64,000 bases of DNA from Tenacibaculum sp. MAR_2010_89 (GTDB lineage Bacteria; Bacteroidota; Bacteroidia; Flavobacteriales; Flavobacteriaceae), in contig NZ_FNUB01000005.1 in assembly GCF_900105985.1 (NCBI RefSeq), forward strand, positions 1-64,000, read 5' to 3'. How positions within the stretch are numbered: position 1 is the first letter of the stretch; every line of letters starts with the position of its first letter. Below are positions 1 through 8,720 of this stretch, one piece after another. Both the position numbers and the translations under genes were made by a program. Under the pieces are notes generated by a model, which searched no databases, was not told the DNA's origin, and saw nothing but the letters and a program-made list of their open reading frames with translations.

Positions 1-2
1 AT

Positions 3-140
3 TACTTAATCAACAAAGCTGGAATCCCTGCTAACAGATTAACTTCTGCTGGTTTTGGAGAAGATTACCCAATTGCTGATAACAAAACAAGAGCTGGTAG
101 AGCTCAAAACAGACGTGTAGAAATTAAATTAGTAAAATAA
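3..140 (+). CDS. OmpA-family protein, C-terminal end (partial)
   Basis: Only the last 45 codons lie in the window and the start is off the left edge. The frame beginning at base 3 reads through [15 protein letters not shown], then [15 protein letters not shown], to a TAA stop. The pattern [15 protein letters not shown] is the hallmark end of the OmpA/MotB peptidoglycan-binding domain, whose conserved Asp and Arg bind diaminopimelate. The protein is therefore probably an outer-membrane or periplasmic anchor to the cell wall. A strong terminator follows at once, so it ends its transcription unit. Domains upstream of this fragment cannot be seen. Confidence 0.85.
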   Translation, partial: YLINKAGIPANRLTSAGFGEDYPIADNKTRAGRAQNRRVEIKLVK

Positions 141-160
141 TTTAAACTCTTACATAATAT

Positions 161-196
161 AAAAAGGCCTCACTATAAGTGAGGCCTTTTTTTTAT
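161..196 (+). terminator. Intrinsic terminator after the OmpA-like gene
   Basis: A perfect 14-bp stem (161-174 with 178-191) has a 3-base loop ATA and ends in a run of T. The GC-rich core is GGCCTCACT. It separates the OmpA-like gene from atpD. Confidence 0.9.
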
Positions 197-252
197 GTAG
201 AAAAAATGCGTAAAAATATCTTCAAACATTTTTAAATTCGCTATTAAAAATT

Positions 253-260
253 TACCTTTG
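253..260 (+). promoter_or_regulatory. -7 element of the atpD promoter
   Basis: TACCTTTG matches the Bacteroidetes -7 consensus TAnnTTTG and is the only match between the upstream terminator and atpD. It would leave an untranslated leader of about 60 bases. I see no clear -33 TTG. Confidence 0.5.
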
Positions 261-320
261 CACCTTGAAAAAATGAGTTAATTCTCACTTAACAAAATAA
301 ATAACTTTAATTACATATAA

Positions 321-1835
<1,515 letters not shown>

Positions 1836-1838
1836 ACC

Positions 1839-1901
1839 AGTTTTAAGTTTTAAGTTTTGAGTTATGTGATAACTAAAGACTAAAACTAAAAGCTAAAAAC
1901 T
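1839..1901. repeat. Imperfect palindrome built from AGTTTTA units between atpD and atpC
   Basis: The left arm (1839-1865) is three direct AGTTTT(A/G) units ending in GAGTTAT. The right arm (1869-1901) is the matching ATAACT followed by AAGACTAAAACTAAAAGC-type units. The arms can pair across a GTG loop. It fills most of the 74-base atpD-atpC spacer. There is no T run after it, so it looks like an mRNA hairpin or intergenic repeat rather than a terminator. Confidence 0.6.
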
Positions 1902-1909
1902 TTAAAATT

Positions 1910-2203
1910 ATGTTTTTAGAAATCGTAACTCCAGAAGCTATTTTATTTTCATCGAAAGTAGATTCTGTTACAGTACCTGGTATAGATGGTGAATTTCAAA
2001 TGCTAAATAACCATGCTCCTATAGTATCTATTTTAGATAAAGGGAGTGTTAAGATCCATGTTCATACGCAAAGTAATTTATCTTTTGATGATTTACATGG
2101 TAGCATTGAGAGATTACCTGCCGATAATAAAGTTTTAACTTTAAATATCAAGTCTGGTACGTTAGAAATGAAAGATAATAAAGTAATTATCCTTGCAGAT
2201 TAA
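1910..2203 (+). CDS. atpC: F1F0 ATP synthase subunit epsilon
   Basis: Epsilon subunit of the F1 stalk, which couples gamma rotation to the catalytic hexamer. The 97-residue product begins MFLEIVTPEAILFSSKVDSV, then VPGIDGEFQMLNNHAPIVS, the typical N-terminal beta sandwich. It stops near the end of that domain, so the C-terminal helical hairpin found in the roughly 130-140 residue enterobacterial and Bacillus proteins is missing. In those bacteria the hairpin inhibits ATP hydrolysis, so that control is probably absent here. It is cotranscribed with atpD across the hairpin-forming spacer and followed by a strong terminator. Confidence 0.95.
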   Translation: MFLEIVTPEAILFSSKVDSVTVPGIDGEFQMLNNHAPIVSILDKGSVKIHVHTQSNLSFDDLHGSIERLPADNKVLTLNIKSGTLEMKDNKVIILAD

Positions 2204-2220
2204 TTATTTTTAAATAATAA

Positions 2221-2256
2221 AAAAAGCCAAACTCAAATTGAGTTTGGCTTTTTTTA
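2221..2256 (+). terminator. Intrinsic terminator after atpC
   Basis: Perfect 15-bp stem (2221-2235 with 2239-2253), loop AAT, core AGCCAAACTCA, running into seven T. It ends the atpD-atpC unit before tatA. Confidence 0.92.
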
Positions 2257-2282
2257 TTTATAGTAATTACCTCGATTTTATT

Positions 2283-2290
2283 TATCTTTG
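2283..2290 (+). promoter_or_regulatory. -7 element directly before tatA
   Basis: TATCTTTG is a full match to TAnnTTTG. Only five bases (TAACC) separate it from the tatA ATG, so transcription should begin at or within a base or two of the start codon. Confidence 0.65.
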
Positions 2291-2295
2291 TAACC

Positions 2296-2577
2296 ATGAA
2301 TACAACTTTCTTATTTATTGGTGGTCCTGAAATATTTATTATACTTTTAATAGTTGTAATGCTTTTTGGAGCAGATAAAATTCCTGAAATAGCTAGAGGG
2401 TTAGGAAAAGGTATGCGTCAAATAAAAGATGCTACTAATGATATTAAAAAAGAAATTAATGATAGCGCTAAAAATCAAGGTATAGACACTGATTTTGTTC
2501 GTGATATAAACAAAGAAGTTAATGATGTTAAAGATAACATCGATGATTTCACTGGACCAATAAAACGTAAGCTATAA
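2296..2577 (+). CDS. tatA: Twin-arginine translocase subunit TatA/TatE
   Basis: Small pore-forming component of the Tat pathway, which exports folded proteins. The 93-residue product has one N-terminal membrane helix (about residues 8-24, PEIFIILLIVVMLFG) followed by the conserved hinge and amphipathic helix ADKIPEIARGLGKGMRQIKD. This FG-x-x-KIPE-x-x-R-x-x-G pattern defines the family. The polar acidic C-terminus is variable in relatives. It is a single-gene unit with a -7 element almost touching the start codon. TatA is preferred over TatB because it lacks the long C-terminal region and because a sole TatA is usual in this group. Confidence 0.93.
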   Translation: MNTTFLFIGGPEIFIILLIVVMLFGADKIPEIARGLGKGMRQIKDATNDIKKEINDSAKNQGIDTDFVRDINKEVNDVKDNIDDFTGPIKRKL

Positions 2578-2583
2578 CAACTT

Positions 2584-3225
2584 CTACTTAACTCGAGTTA
2601 TTGTTAACCCATCTCTTATTGGTAAAAGAACCGTTTCTAAACGTGTATCTTCTTTTAATAACTTATTATACTCTAAAAGTATTTTTGTATCAATATCTTT
2701 CGGGTTTAAAGGTTCTACAACCTTACCACTCCACAATACATTATCTGATAATATAACTCCACCTTTATTCATCTTATCAACTATCAATTCAAAATAATTT
2801 AAATAATTTGACTTATCTGCATCAATAAATACTAAATCAAATGTTGAATTTATAGATGGAATAATTTCTATAGCATTTCCTATATATTGCTTAATTTGGT
2901 TTTGAAAACCAGATTTTTGAAAATATTTAAACTGTAATTCTTCTAACTCCTCATTCTTATCAATAGTATGTAGAACTCCATCTTCACTTAACCCTTCAGC
3001 TAAACATAAAGCTGAATACCCAGTATAAGTTCCTATTTCTAAAATTGACTTTGGTTTGATTAATTTTGAAATCATTGACAAAACTCTACCTTGAAAAGCA
3101 CCACTTAACATTCTAGGATTCAAAACCTTTTGCCATGTTTCTCTATTTAATTCTTTTAACAATTCAGGTTCATTTTGAGAATGCTTAACAGCATAATCGT
3201 CAATTAAATCAGGTAAAAAATTCAT
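2584..3225 (-). CDS. Class I SAM-dependent O-methyltransferase (family 3)
   Basis: Predicted to transfer a methyl group from S-adenosylmethionine to a hydroxyl of a catechol-like small molecule. The 213-residue protein has a Rossmann SAM site, SILEIGTYTGYSALCLAEGL, the acidic pair HTIDKNEE, a metal-binding DLVFIDADKSNYLNYF, and the late motif ILSDNVLWSGKV. These are the signature segments of the COMT/CCoAMT-like family (PF01596). The substrate cannot be inferred. It converges on tatA with only six bases between stops and no hairpin there. Upstream on the same strand lies the sigma/anti-sigma operon, separated by two terminator hairpins. Confidence 0.9.
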   Translation of the reverse strand: MNFLPDLIDDYAVKHSQNEPELLKELNRETWQKVLNPRMLSGAFQGRVLSMISKLIKPKSILEIGTYTGYSALCLAEGLSEDGVLHTIDKNEELEELQFKYFQKSGFQNQIKQYIGNAIEIIPSINSTFDLVFIDADKSNYLNYFELIVDKMNKGGVILSDNVLWSGKVVEPLNPKDIDTKILLEYNKLLKEDTRLETVLLPIRDGLTITRVK

Positions 3226-3253
3226 ATTTATTGTACTTAGAATGACAAAATTA

Positions 3254-3290
3254 AAAAAACGGAATTTATCTTTACAACAAATTCCGTTTC
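3254..3290 (-). terminator. Second terminator after the anti-sigma gene
   Basis: Read on the minus strand, an 11-bp stem (3279-3289 with 3257-3267, AAACGGAATTT type) with an 11-base loop is followed by a run of T. It backs up the hairpin at 3312-3332. Confidence 0.75.
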
Positions 3291-3308
3291 AATCTAACAA
3301 AAAATCAA

Positions 3309-3332
3309 AAATTGGTTTTTATAAAAAACCAA
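3309..3332 (-). terminator. First terminator after the anti-sigma gene
   Basis: Minus-strand 9-bp stem (3324-3332 with 3312-3320), core GGTTTTT/AAAAACC, 3-base loop, followed by TTTTTG. It lies a few bases past the anti-sigma stop codon. Confidence 0.65.
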
Positions 3333-3338
3333 AAAAAA

Positions 3339-3599
3339 TTAACTTATCTCTTTTATCTTTTGTTTTAAAGCAACCTTTGCTTCATCAGATAAAGAGAATT
3401 TTTTCGCTTTACATTCAGCAGCATTTCTCTTATATACTCTTGTCAAAATATTATTTTGTTTAGAGTAAAGCTTACAAATTTTACATATCAAAACATGTAG
3501 GTTAAGCTGAATCTTTTCAAATAAAGAAGCTTCTCCGTATTGTGCCTTATCACAAATAGCAGTAGCCTCATCACAAGTTATTTTAAACTTTTTAAACAT
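3339..3599 (-). CDS. Small zinc-binding anti-sigma factor-like protein
   Basis: The 86-residue soluble protein has the pattern H35-x3-C39-x2-C42 (HVLICKIC), with further cysteines at 9 and 16. H-x3-C-x2-C is the ZAS zinc site of many anti-sigma factors that hold group 4 (ECF) sigma factors. The gene starts four bases after an ECF sigma gene and is clearly cotranscribed with it, the classic genetic arrangement. There is no membrane segment, so any sensing would be cytoplasmic, for example redox or metal release of zinc as in RsrA-type proteins; that part is inference. Two terminators in series follow. Confidence 0.75.
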   Translation of the reverse strand: MFKKFKITCDEATAICDKAQYGEASLFEKIQLNLHVLICKICKLYSKQNNILTRVYKRNAAECKAKKFSLSDEAKVALKQKIKEIS

Positions 3600-3603
3600 A
3601 AAA

Positions 3604-4176
3604 TTAATTATTAAACCAGTTCTTTTCCATACAATTTCTTAGTTGGGTTCGTGCTCTATGAATAATAACCCATAGATTCGACGGCGTAATATCTAGTTCC
3701 TTACAAATTTCTTCAGTTTCAAATTCTTGAATTGTTTTCATTCTAAAAACCATCGCATATTTTTCAGGCAAACTATCAATACATTTATCTATTTGAGTTT
3801 TAAGCTCATTATTTTCAATTGTATGATCTGCTTCATTTCTCCATGACTGGGGAACACGTTCTTCAATCCAACTACCTTCATTTTCTCCTCCCTCATAAAA
3901 ATTCATTCTTACCTCAGCCTTCCCTTTTTTTGAGTTGATTTTTCGATAATAATCAATGACTTTTCGTTTCAAAATAGAAACAAGCCAAGTTCTTTCTGTA
4001 GATTTACCTTCAAAATTCTTTGCTGATTTTAAACCAGCAAAAAAAGTTTCTTGAACTAAATCTTTTGCTATTGCTTCATTGTTGACACGAACTACTGCAA
4101 AATTATATAAATAATCTGCATACGCATCAACCCATTTATCAGGGGATAATGTATTGTTGTTTTCCTTCGGGTTCAT
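3604..4176 (-). CDS. ECF-type sigma-70 family RNA polymerase sigma factor
   Basis: Directs RNA polymerase to a private promoter set. The 190-residue protein has region 2 (about 10-80: YLYNFAVVRVNNEAIAKDLV then QETFF, and RTWLVSILKRKVIDYYRK) and region 4 (about 125-185: LPEKYAMVFRMKTIQEFETE, then the helix-turn-helix CKELDITPSNLWVIIHRART). The linker is short and there is no region 1 or 3, which is the ECF layout. It lies 15 bases after the PD40 gene and four before the zinc anti-sigma gene. A -7 element (TATATTTG) ends five bases before its ATG, so it has a private promoter besides any readthrough. Confidence 0.92.
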   Translation of the reverse strand: MNPKENNNTLSPDKWVDAYADYLYNFAVVRVNNEAIAKDLVQETFFAGLKSAKNFEGKSTERTWLVSILKRKVIDYYRKINSKKGKAEVRMNFYEGGENEGSWIEERVPQSWRNEADHTIENNELKTQIDKCIDSLPEKYAMVFRMKTIQEFETEEICKELDITPSNLWVIIHRARTQLRNCMEKNWFNN

Positions 4177-4181
4177 TAGGT

Positions 4182-4189
4182 CAAATATA
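4182..4189 (-). promoter_or_regulatory. -7 element immediately before the ECF sigma gene
   Basis: On the minus strand TATATTTG fits TAnnTTTG exactly and is followed by ACCTA and the ATG. The spacing predicts a leaderless or nearly leaderless sigma-factor mRNA. Confidence 0.6.
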
Positions 4190-4191
4190 CA

Positions 4192-5109
4192 TTATTTTTT
4201 ATTTAAAGAAGTACTATAAATTCTACTTAAACCATTAGGTAAACTATTAATATTATCTATAATTTCTTTCAAACTTTTTTTACTCTTCATTTTCTTAGGA
4301 ACACTACTCCTACTTGATGTAAAGTATAAAATATTAGTATCAACATCTATGAATGGGCAATAATCTAAGTCTTTTGAATTTATTCTGCCTCCAAGATTTT
4401 TAGCAGGCAACCAATTACCTTTTCCATCTTTATAGCTTAAATACAAATCACCTCTACCCAAATCGTCTTTTCTTCCGTAAGAAGTAAAAACAATAAACTT
4501 TTCATCAGGAGAAACATAAGCATTAAACTCATATTTTTCAGTATTAATTGCTGAACTCAACGCTACAGGCTTAGTATATTTATTATTTATGAATCTACTT
4601 ACATAAATATCTTCTTTTCCTTTTGAGTCTGAATATTCTGCTGTAAAAAACAAATCTCCGTTATTAGTTACAGATGGATAAAATTCATTTTTATTAGTAT
4701 TAATTGTTAACCCTACATTAATTGGGTCAGACCATTCGTCATTTAATGTACTTCTTTTCACGTACCATATATCAATATCATTTTTAACATCAGTTGAAGT
4801 AACATTTCTATTAGAAGCAAAAAACAACTTGAGTCCGTCAGGAGATAGAAAAGGCTCTAGATCTTTAAACACACCAGAAAAACTAACTACTTTCGGCTTG
4901 CTCCATGTATTACCTAACCTTTTAATATAAGCAATAAAAGAATATTCCTTTCGATAACTTTCAATGCTAAAATAAATCTCATTTTTATCTCTACTCATTG
5001 AAAAATCACGGACATTTGGCAAGCTTTTAAAAATTTCTGGAGAGAAAAGATTAACTTCTTGTGAAAAACAATTATGAGTTAACAGAAAAAATAAGATCAA
5101 TTTTTTCAT
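4192..5109 (-). CDS. Secreted PD40 (WD40-like) beta-propeller protein
   Basis: The 305-residue protein opens with a signal peptide (about 1-16, ending HNCFSQ). It then repeats the PD40 pattern of TolB-like propellers: SMSRDKNEIYFSIES, then FLSPDGLKLFFASNR, SVTNNGDLFFTAEY, YVSPDEKFIVFTSYG and FIDVDTNILYFTSSR, each with a D/W-rich turn. Such domains bind peptides or glycans in the periplasm or at the surface; the partner is unknown. It lies two bases after an NTF2-like gene and 15 bases before an ECF sigma gene, so it may be the extracytoplasmic part of that signalling unit, or simply share transcription with it. Confidence 0.8.
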   Translation of the reverse strand: MKKLILFFLLTHNCFSQEVNLFSPEIFKSLPNVRDFSMSRDKNEIYFSIESYRKEYSFIAYIKRLGNTWSKPKVVSFSGVFKDLEPFLSPDGLKLFFASNRNVTSTDVKNDIDIWYVKRSTLNDEWSDPINVGLTINTNKNEFYPSVTNNGDLFFTAEYSDSKGKEDIYVSRFINNKYTKPVALSSAINTEKYEFNAYVSPDEKFIVFTSYGRKDDLGRGDLYLSYKDGKGNWLPAKNLGGRINSKDLDYCPFIDVDTNILYFTSSRSSVPKKMKSKKSLKEIIDNINSLPNGLSRIYSTSLNKK

Positions 5110-5111
5110 TC

Positions 5112-5585
5112 TTATTTTTTTAAAGCTTTACAATTACTTCTCCTTCTCATATCAACTAAATAAATAATTTCCCATTTTCCATTGTTATTAAAAAGCTGAA
5201 AAGAATTTGCTCCACAATGACTAAACTTACCGCTGTAATAAAACTCATAAGGTGTCCAAACAGATGCTAAGTTACCATCCACTTTAATAGTATATGATAA
5301 TAATTTTTCAAAATAAATATCAGAAACTTTTTTACTGGCTATAGCTCTTAAGAGTTGATTTTTAGTTTCTGTTTTTAGTATTTTTTTTCCTTCTTTATTA
5401 ACTGAAGTTGTTTGAATTTTTATGGAAGTATGTAATGTTGATTTTATAACTGTGCTATCACCGTTGTGTAAACCTTTAAAAAAGGTGTTAATAGTTTCTT
5501 TTATTTCTTTTTCTTCCAATGAAGTTTGACCATATACTACCGTAGTAACTACAAAAAAAACAAGAATAGTAATTATTTTATGCAT
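5112..5585 (-). CDS. Secreted NTF2-like (putative lumazine-binding type) protein
   Basis: The 157-residue protein has a signal peptide (1-19, FFVVTTVVYGQ). The following domain begins with an EIKETINTFFKGLHNGDST helix, has the middle ASVWTPYEFYYSGKFSHCGA, and ends NSFQLFNNNGKWEIIYLVDM. This is the cone-shaped NTF2/SnoaL fold of the lumazine-binding-like family (PF12893) common in Bacteroidetes. Members usually have no proven activity. It is the first gene of the operon running through the PD40 protein to the ECF sigma and anti-sigma genes. Confidence 0.78.
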   Translation of the reverse strand: MHKIITILVFFVVTTVVYGQTSLEEKEIKETINTFFKGLHNGDSTVIKSTLHTSIKIQTTSVNKEGKKILKTETKNQLLRAIASKKVSDIYFEKLLSYTIKVDGNLASVWTPYEFYYSGKFSHCGANSFQLFNNNGKWEIIYLVDMRRRSNCKALKK

Positions 5586-5710
5586 ATAAAACCTGTTTGA
5601 AAGTTTAAAACTATTAAAAATTAAGCATAGAAAAATATAATTAACAGAAGATTAACGAGATAGTAATCTATTGAAAAATGCCTATTTTTACCAGACTAAA
5701 CATAAAAACA

Positions 5711-6529
5711 ATGTCTACAGCAAAAAAACAATATAAAAGAGTTACCGTAAAATCGTTGATTGAAATGAAAGCAAACAACGAAAAAATATCCATGTTAACT
5801 GCTTACGACTATACAATGGCTAAAATTGTAGATGGTGCTGGAATTGATGTCATTTTAGTTGGTGATTCTGCATCCAATGTTATGGCTGGTCATGAAACTA
5901 CTTTACCTATTACACTTGATCAAATGATTTATCATGCAAGTTCTGTAATACGAGCAATTGAAAGATGTTTAGTCATCGTAGATTTACCTTTTGGAACGTA
6001 CCAAGGAAATTCAAAAAATGCTTTAGATTCTGCAATTAGAATTATGAAAGAATCAGGTGGGCATGCAGTGAAACTTGAAGGAGGAAGTGAAATTTCTGAA
6101 TCTATATCACGAATTTTAACTGCTGGAATACCAGTTATGGGGCACTTAGGTTTAACCCCTCAATCAATATATAAATTTGGTACTTACACTGTAAGAGCTA
6201 AAGAAGAAGAAGAAGCTAGAAAATTAAAAGAAGATGCTAAACTTCTAGAACAACTAGGTTGTTTTGCTTTAGTTTTAGAAAAAGTACCTGCTAAATTAGC
6301 AGAAGAAGTTGCAAAAAGCTTAACAATTCCTGTAATAGGAATAGGAGCTGGAGGTGGTGTAGACGGTCAAGTATTAGTTACACATGATATGATTGGAATG
6401 ACTCACGAGTTTAGCCCAAGATTTCTACGTAGATACCTAGATTTATATGCTGAAATGACAGATGCATTTCAACAATATATTACTGATGTAAAATCACAGG
6501 ATTTTCCTAGTGACAAAGAACAATATTAG
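5711..6529 (+). CDS. panB: 3-methyl-2-oxobutanoate hydroxymethyltransferase
   Basis: First committed enzyme of pantothenate (coenzyme A) synthesis. It adds a hydroxymethyl group from methylene-tetrahydrofolate to alpha-ketoisovalerate. Family motifs are [47 protein letters not shown], the catalytic and metal-binding [21 protein letters not shown] and [17 protein letters not shown]. The ATG at 5711 gives 272 residues starting [20 protein letters not shown], the usual length. An in-frame ATG at 5678 would add eleven unconserved residues and is less likely. The next gene, a 2-hydroxyacid dehydrogenase, follows after 12 bases. Confidence 0.95.
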   Translation: MSTAKKQYKRVTVKSLIEMKANNEKISMLTAYDYTMAKIVDGAGIDVILVGDSASNVMAGHETTLPITLDQMIYHASSVIRAIERCLVIVDLPFGTYQGNSKNALDSAIRIMKESGGHAVKLEGGSEISESISRILTAGIPVMGHLGLTPQSIYKFGTYTVRAKEEEEARKLKEDAKLLEQLGCFALVLEKVPAKLAEEVAKSLTIPVIGIGAGGGVDGQVLVTHDMIGMTHEFSPRFLRRYLDLYAEMTDAFQQYITDVKSQDFPSDKEQY

Positions 6530-6541
6530 TTTAAATAATTC

Positions 6542-7477
6542 ATGAAAATATTACATTTAGACACTAATCACCCACTTTTAATAAATCAATTAAATAACTT
6601 TGGTTTTATTAATGATGAAGATTATGATTCTTCGAAGCATGAAATAGAGTCTAAAATCTCAACATATGATGGGATTATTATTCGAAGTAGATTTAGTATA
6701 GATAAACAATTTTTAGACAAGGCTTCTAACTTAAAGTTTATTGGGCGAGTTGGTGCTGGATTAGAAAATATTGAGTGTGAATATGCTTTAACTAAAGGAG
6801 TTCATTTAATATCAGCTCCTGAAGGTAATAGAAATGCTGTTGGTGAACATTCTTTAGGAATGCTTCTTTCCTTATTCAATAAACTAAATAAAGCTGATAA
6901 AGAAGTTAGGAAAGGAAAATGGCTTCGTGAAGATAATAGAGGAATTGAATTAGATGGCAAAACAGTAGGTCTTATTGGTTATGGAAACATGGGAAAAGCT
7001 TTTGCAAAAAAACTTCGCGGATTTGATGTAAAGGTTCTGTGTTATGACATTAAAGATAATGTTGGTGATGGAAACTGCAAACAAGTATCTTTACAAAAAC
7101 TACAAGAAGAAGTTGATGTATTAAGTTTGCACACTCCACAAACTGACCTTACTATTAATATGATTAATACAGAATTTATTAACCAGTTTAAAAAAAACTT
7201 TTGGTTGATAAATACTGCCAGAGGGAAATCTGTAGTTACCTCCGACTTGGTTGATTCATTGAAATCTGGAAAAATTCTAGGTGCAGGTTTAGACGTTTTA
7301 GAATATGAAAAAAAATCATTTGAAAATTTATTTACCGATTCTCTTATGCCTGATGCTTTTCAGTATTTAATAAAATCAAATCAGGTTATTTTATCACCCC
7401 ATGTCGCTGGATGGACTATTGAGAGTAAAGAGAAATTAGCACAAACCATCGTAAATAAAATCAAAGAAAAATTTTAG
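6542..7477 (+). CDS. D-isomer-specific 2-hydroxyacid dehydrogenase (SerA-like)
   Basis: NAD-dependent oxidoreductase acting on a 2-hydroxy or 2-keto acid; 3-phosphoglycerate is the best-known family substrate but is not proven here. The 311-residue chain has the nucleotide site GLIGYGNMGKAF with an Asp two residues past the second strand (VLCYDI). The catalytic Arg is in LINTARGKSVV, the Glu in GLDVLEYEKK and the His in SPHVAGWT. No ACT domain is present, unlike the longer SerA forms. It is cotranscribed with panB, so a role next to pantothenate synthesis is possible but unproven. Confidence 0.85.
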   Translation: MKILHLDTNHPLLINQLNNFGFINDEDYDSSKHEIESKISTYDGIIIRSRFSIDKQFLDKASNLKFIGRVGAGLENIECEYALTKGVHLISAPEGNRNAVGEHSLGMLLSLFNKLNKADKEVRKGKWLREDNRGIELDGKTVGLIGYGNMGKAFAKKLRGFDVKVLCYDIKDNVGDGNCKQVSLQKLQEEVDVLSLHTPQTDLTINMINTEFINQFKKNFWLINTARGKSVVTSDLVDSLKSGKILGAGLDVLEYEKKSFENLFTDSLMPDAFQYLIKSNQVILSPHVAGWTIESKEKLAQTIVNKIKEKF

Positions 7478-7504
7478 TAACTTGTAGCTTCAAATTCATA
7501 AAAT

Positions 7505-7978
7505 ATGAAATACGAAGCTACATCTCCTAACGACTATATATCTCAAACTCCTGAAGATAGGCAAGAAGCTTTAAAAAAACTACGAAATATAATCTCCAGA
7601 AATCTTCCAAAAGGATTTGAAGAAGGTATGCAATATGGTATGATAGGTTATTTTGTGCCACTATCAACATACCCTAATGGATACCACTGTTCTCCTAGTG
7701 AACCATTACCCTTTATGAGTTTTGCTTCTCAAAAGAACTCAATAAATCTTTATCATAGCGGTATATATGCTATTCCTGAACTACACAAATGGTTTATTAA
7801 CGAGTATCCTAAACATTGTAAACGTAAACTAGACATGGGGAAAAGTTGTATTAGATTTAAAAAAATTGAAGAAATACCCTATGATTTAATTACCGAATTA
7901 GTTCAAAAAATTTCAGTGGACAAATGGATTGCTGTTTACGAACAAAATATAAAAAACGTAAAAAATGAAAAAAGGTAA
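7505..7978 (+). CDS. DUF1801 (YdhG-like) domain protein
   Basis: The 157-residue protein fits DUF1801 throughout: the N-terminal SPNDYISQTPEDRQEALKKL, then GFEEGMQYGMIGYFVPLSTY, PFMSFASQKNSINLYHSGIY and CIRFKKIEEIPYDLI. The family has the CyaY/YdhG fold and no settled activity. Its last 14 bases overlap the start of the VOC gene, so the two are probably translationally coupled. It follows the dehydrogenase after 27 bases in the same direction. Confidence 0.85.
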   Translation: MKYEATSPNDYISQTPEDRQEALKKLRNIISRNLPKGFEEGMQYGMIGYFVPLSTYPNGYHCSPSEPLPFMSFASQKNSINLYHSGIYAIPELHKWFINEYPKHCKRKLDMGKSCIRFKKIEEIPYDLITELVQKISVDKWIAVYEQNIKNVKNEKR

Positions 7979-8354
7979 AGTAACAGGTATTGGAGGCGTT
8001 TTTTTTAAAACAGAAAACCCTAAAGAAACCAAAGATTGGTATAAAAAACATTTAAGTTTTAATACTGATGATTGGGGTTGTACTTTTTGGTGGAAAGATA
8101 AAGATGGAAATAAGGCTTCAACACAATGGAGTCCTTTTGATAAGAAAACTGATTATTTTTCTCCATCAAAAAAAGATTTTATGTTTAACTATCGTGTTGA
8201 AAATTTAGTAGAATTATTAGAAGAATTAAAACAGGATGGTGTTACAGTTATTGACAAAGTTGAGGAATATGACTATGGTAAGTTCGGTTGGATTATTGAT
8301 TTAGATGGAAACAAAATTGAACTCTGGGAGCCAATAGACGAAGCTTTTTTATAA
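7965..8354 (+). CDS. VOC superfamily (glyoxalase/bleomycin-resistance-like) protein
   Basis: The 129-residue protein has the paired beta-alpha-beta-beta-beta units of the vicinal-oxygen-chelate fold: GIGGVFFKTENPKETKDWYK, the strand CTFWWKDKDGNK, and the C-terminal FGWIIDLDGNKIELWEPID. That last segment, with the metal-binding Glu in IELWE, is diagnostic. The substrate is unknown. It overlaps the DUF1801 gene by 14 bases and is followed 24 bases later by a TM2-domain gene. Confidence 0.85.
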   Translation: MKKGKVTGIGGVFFKTENPKETKDWYKKHLSFNTDDWGCTFWWKDKDGNKASTQWSPFDKKTDYFSPSKKDFMFNYRVENLVELLEELKQDGVTVIDKVEEYDYGKFGWIIDLDGNKIELWEPIDEAFL

Positions 8355-8378
8355 ATTTAATAAAACATTAATTACAAA

Positions 8379-8678
8379 ATGGAAATAGTTGATCAAAACG
8401 GAAATCCTATACCTCAACATCAAAAAGAAAACAAAAGAGTTTTAGCTGGTATACTTGCCATTATACTAGGTGGATTTGGAGTACATAAATTTATATTAGG
8501 TTATACTAAAGAAGGAATAACTACCTTATTTCTTACTATAGTTTTAACAATAATATCCTGTGGTATTTTTTCAGGTGTAATGTGGTTAATTACATTTATA
8601 GAAGGAATTATTTATTTAACCAAATCAGATGAAGAGTTCTTTGAAATATATCAGCAAAACCGAAAAGAGTGGTTTTAA
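8379..8678 (+). CDS. TM2 domain membrane protein
   Basis: The 99-residue protein has a polar N-terminus and then the TM2 module: LAGILAIILGGFGVHKFILG, the short loop YTKEGITT, and the second helix region LTIISCGIFSGVMWLITFIE followed by GIIYL. GxxGxHKFYLG-type first helices and a WxxxD/E-containing second helix define TM2. The family has two membrane helices and no assigned biochemical function. It lies between the VOC gene and a helical repeat protein, all in one direction. Confidence 0.85.
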   Translation: MEIVDQNGNPIPQHQKENKRVLAGILAIILGGFGVHKFILGYTKEGITTLFLTIVLTIISCGIFSGVMWLITFIEGIIYLTKSDEEFFEIYQQNRKEWF

Positions 8679-8720
8679 TGTTATTATTTAACCTATGCTA
8701 ATAAAATAAATCAATACAAA

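Noticed and set aside
3242..3463. Open frame of 73 codons on the plus strand
   Set aside because: It runs through two minus-strand terminator hairpins and the end of the anti-sigma gene; the Lys/Asn-rich product reflects A-rich DNA.
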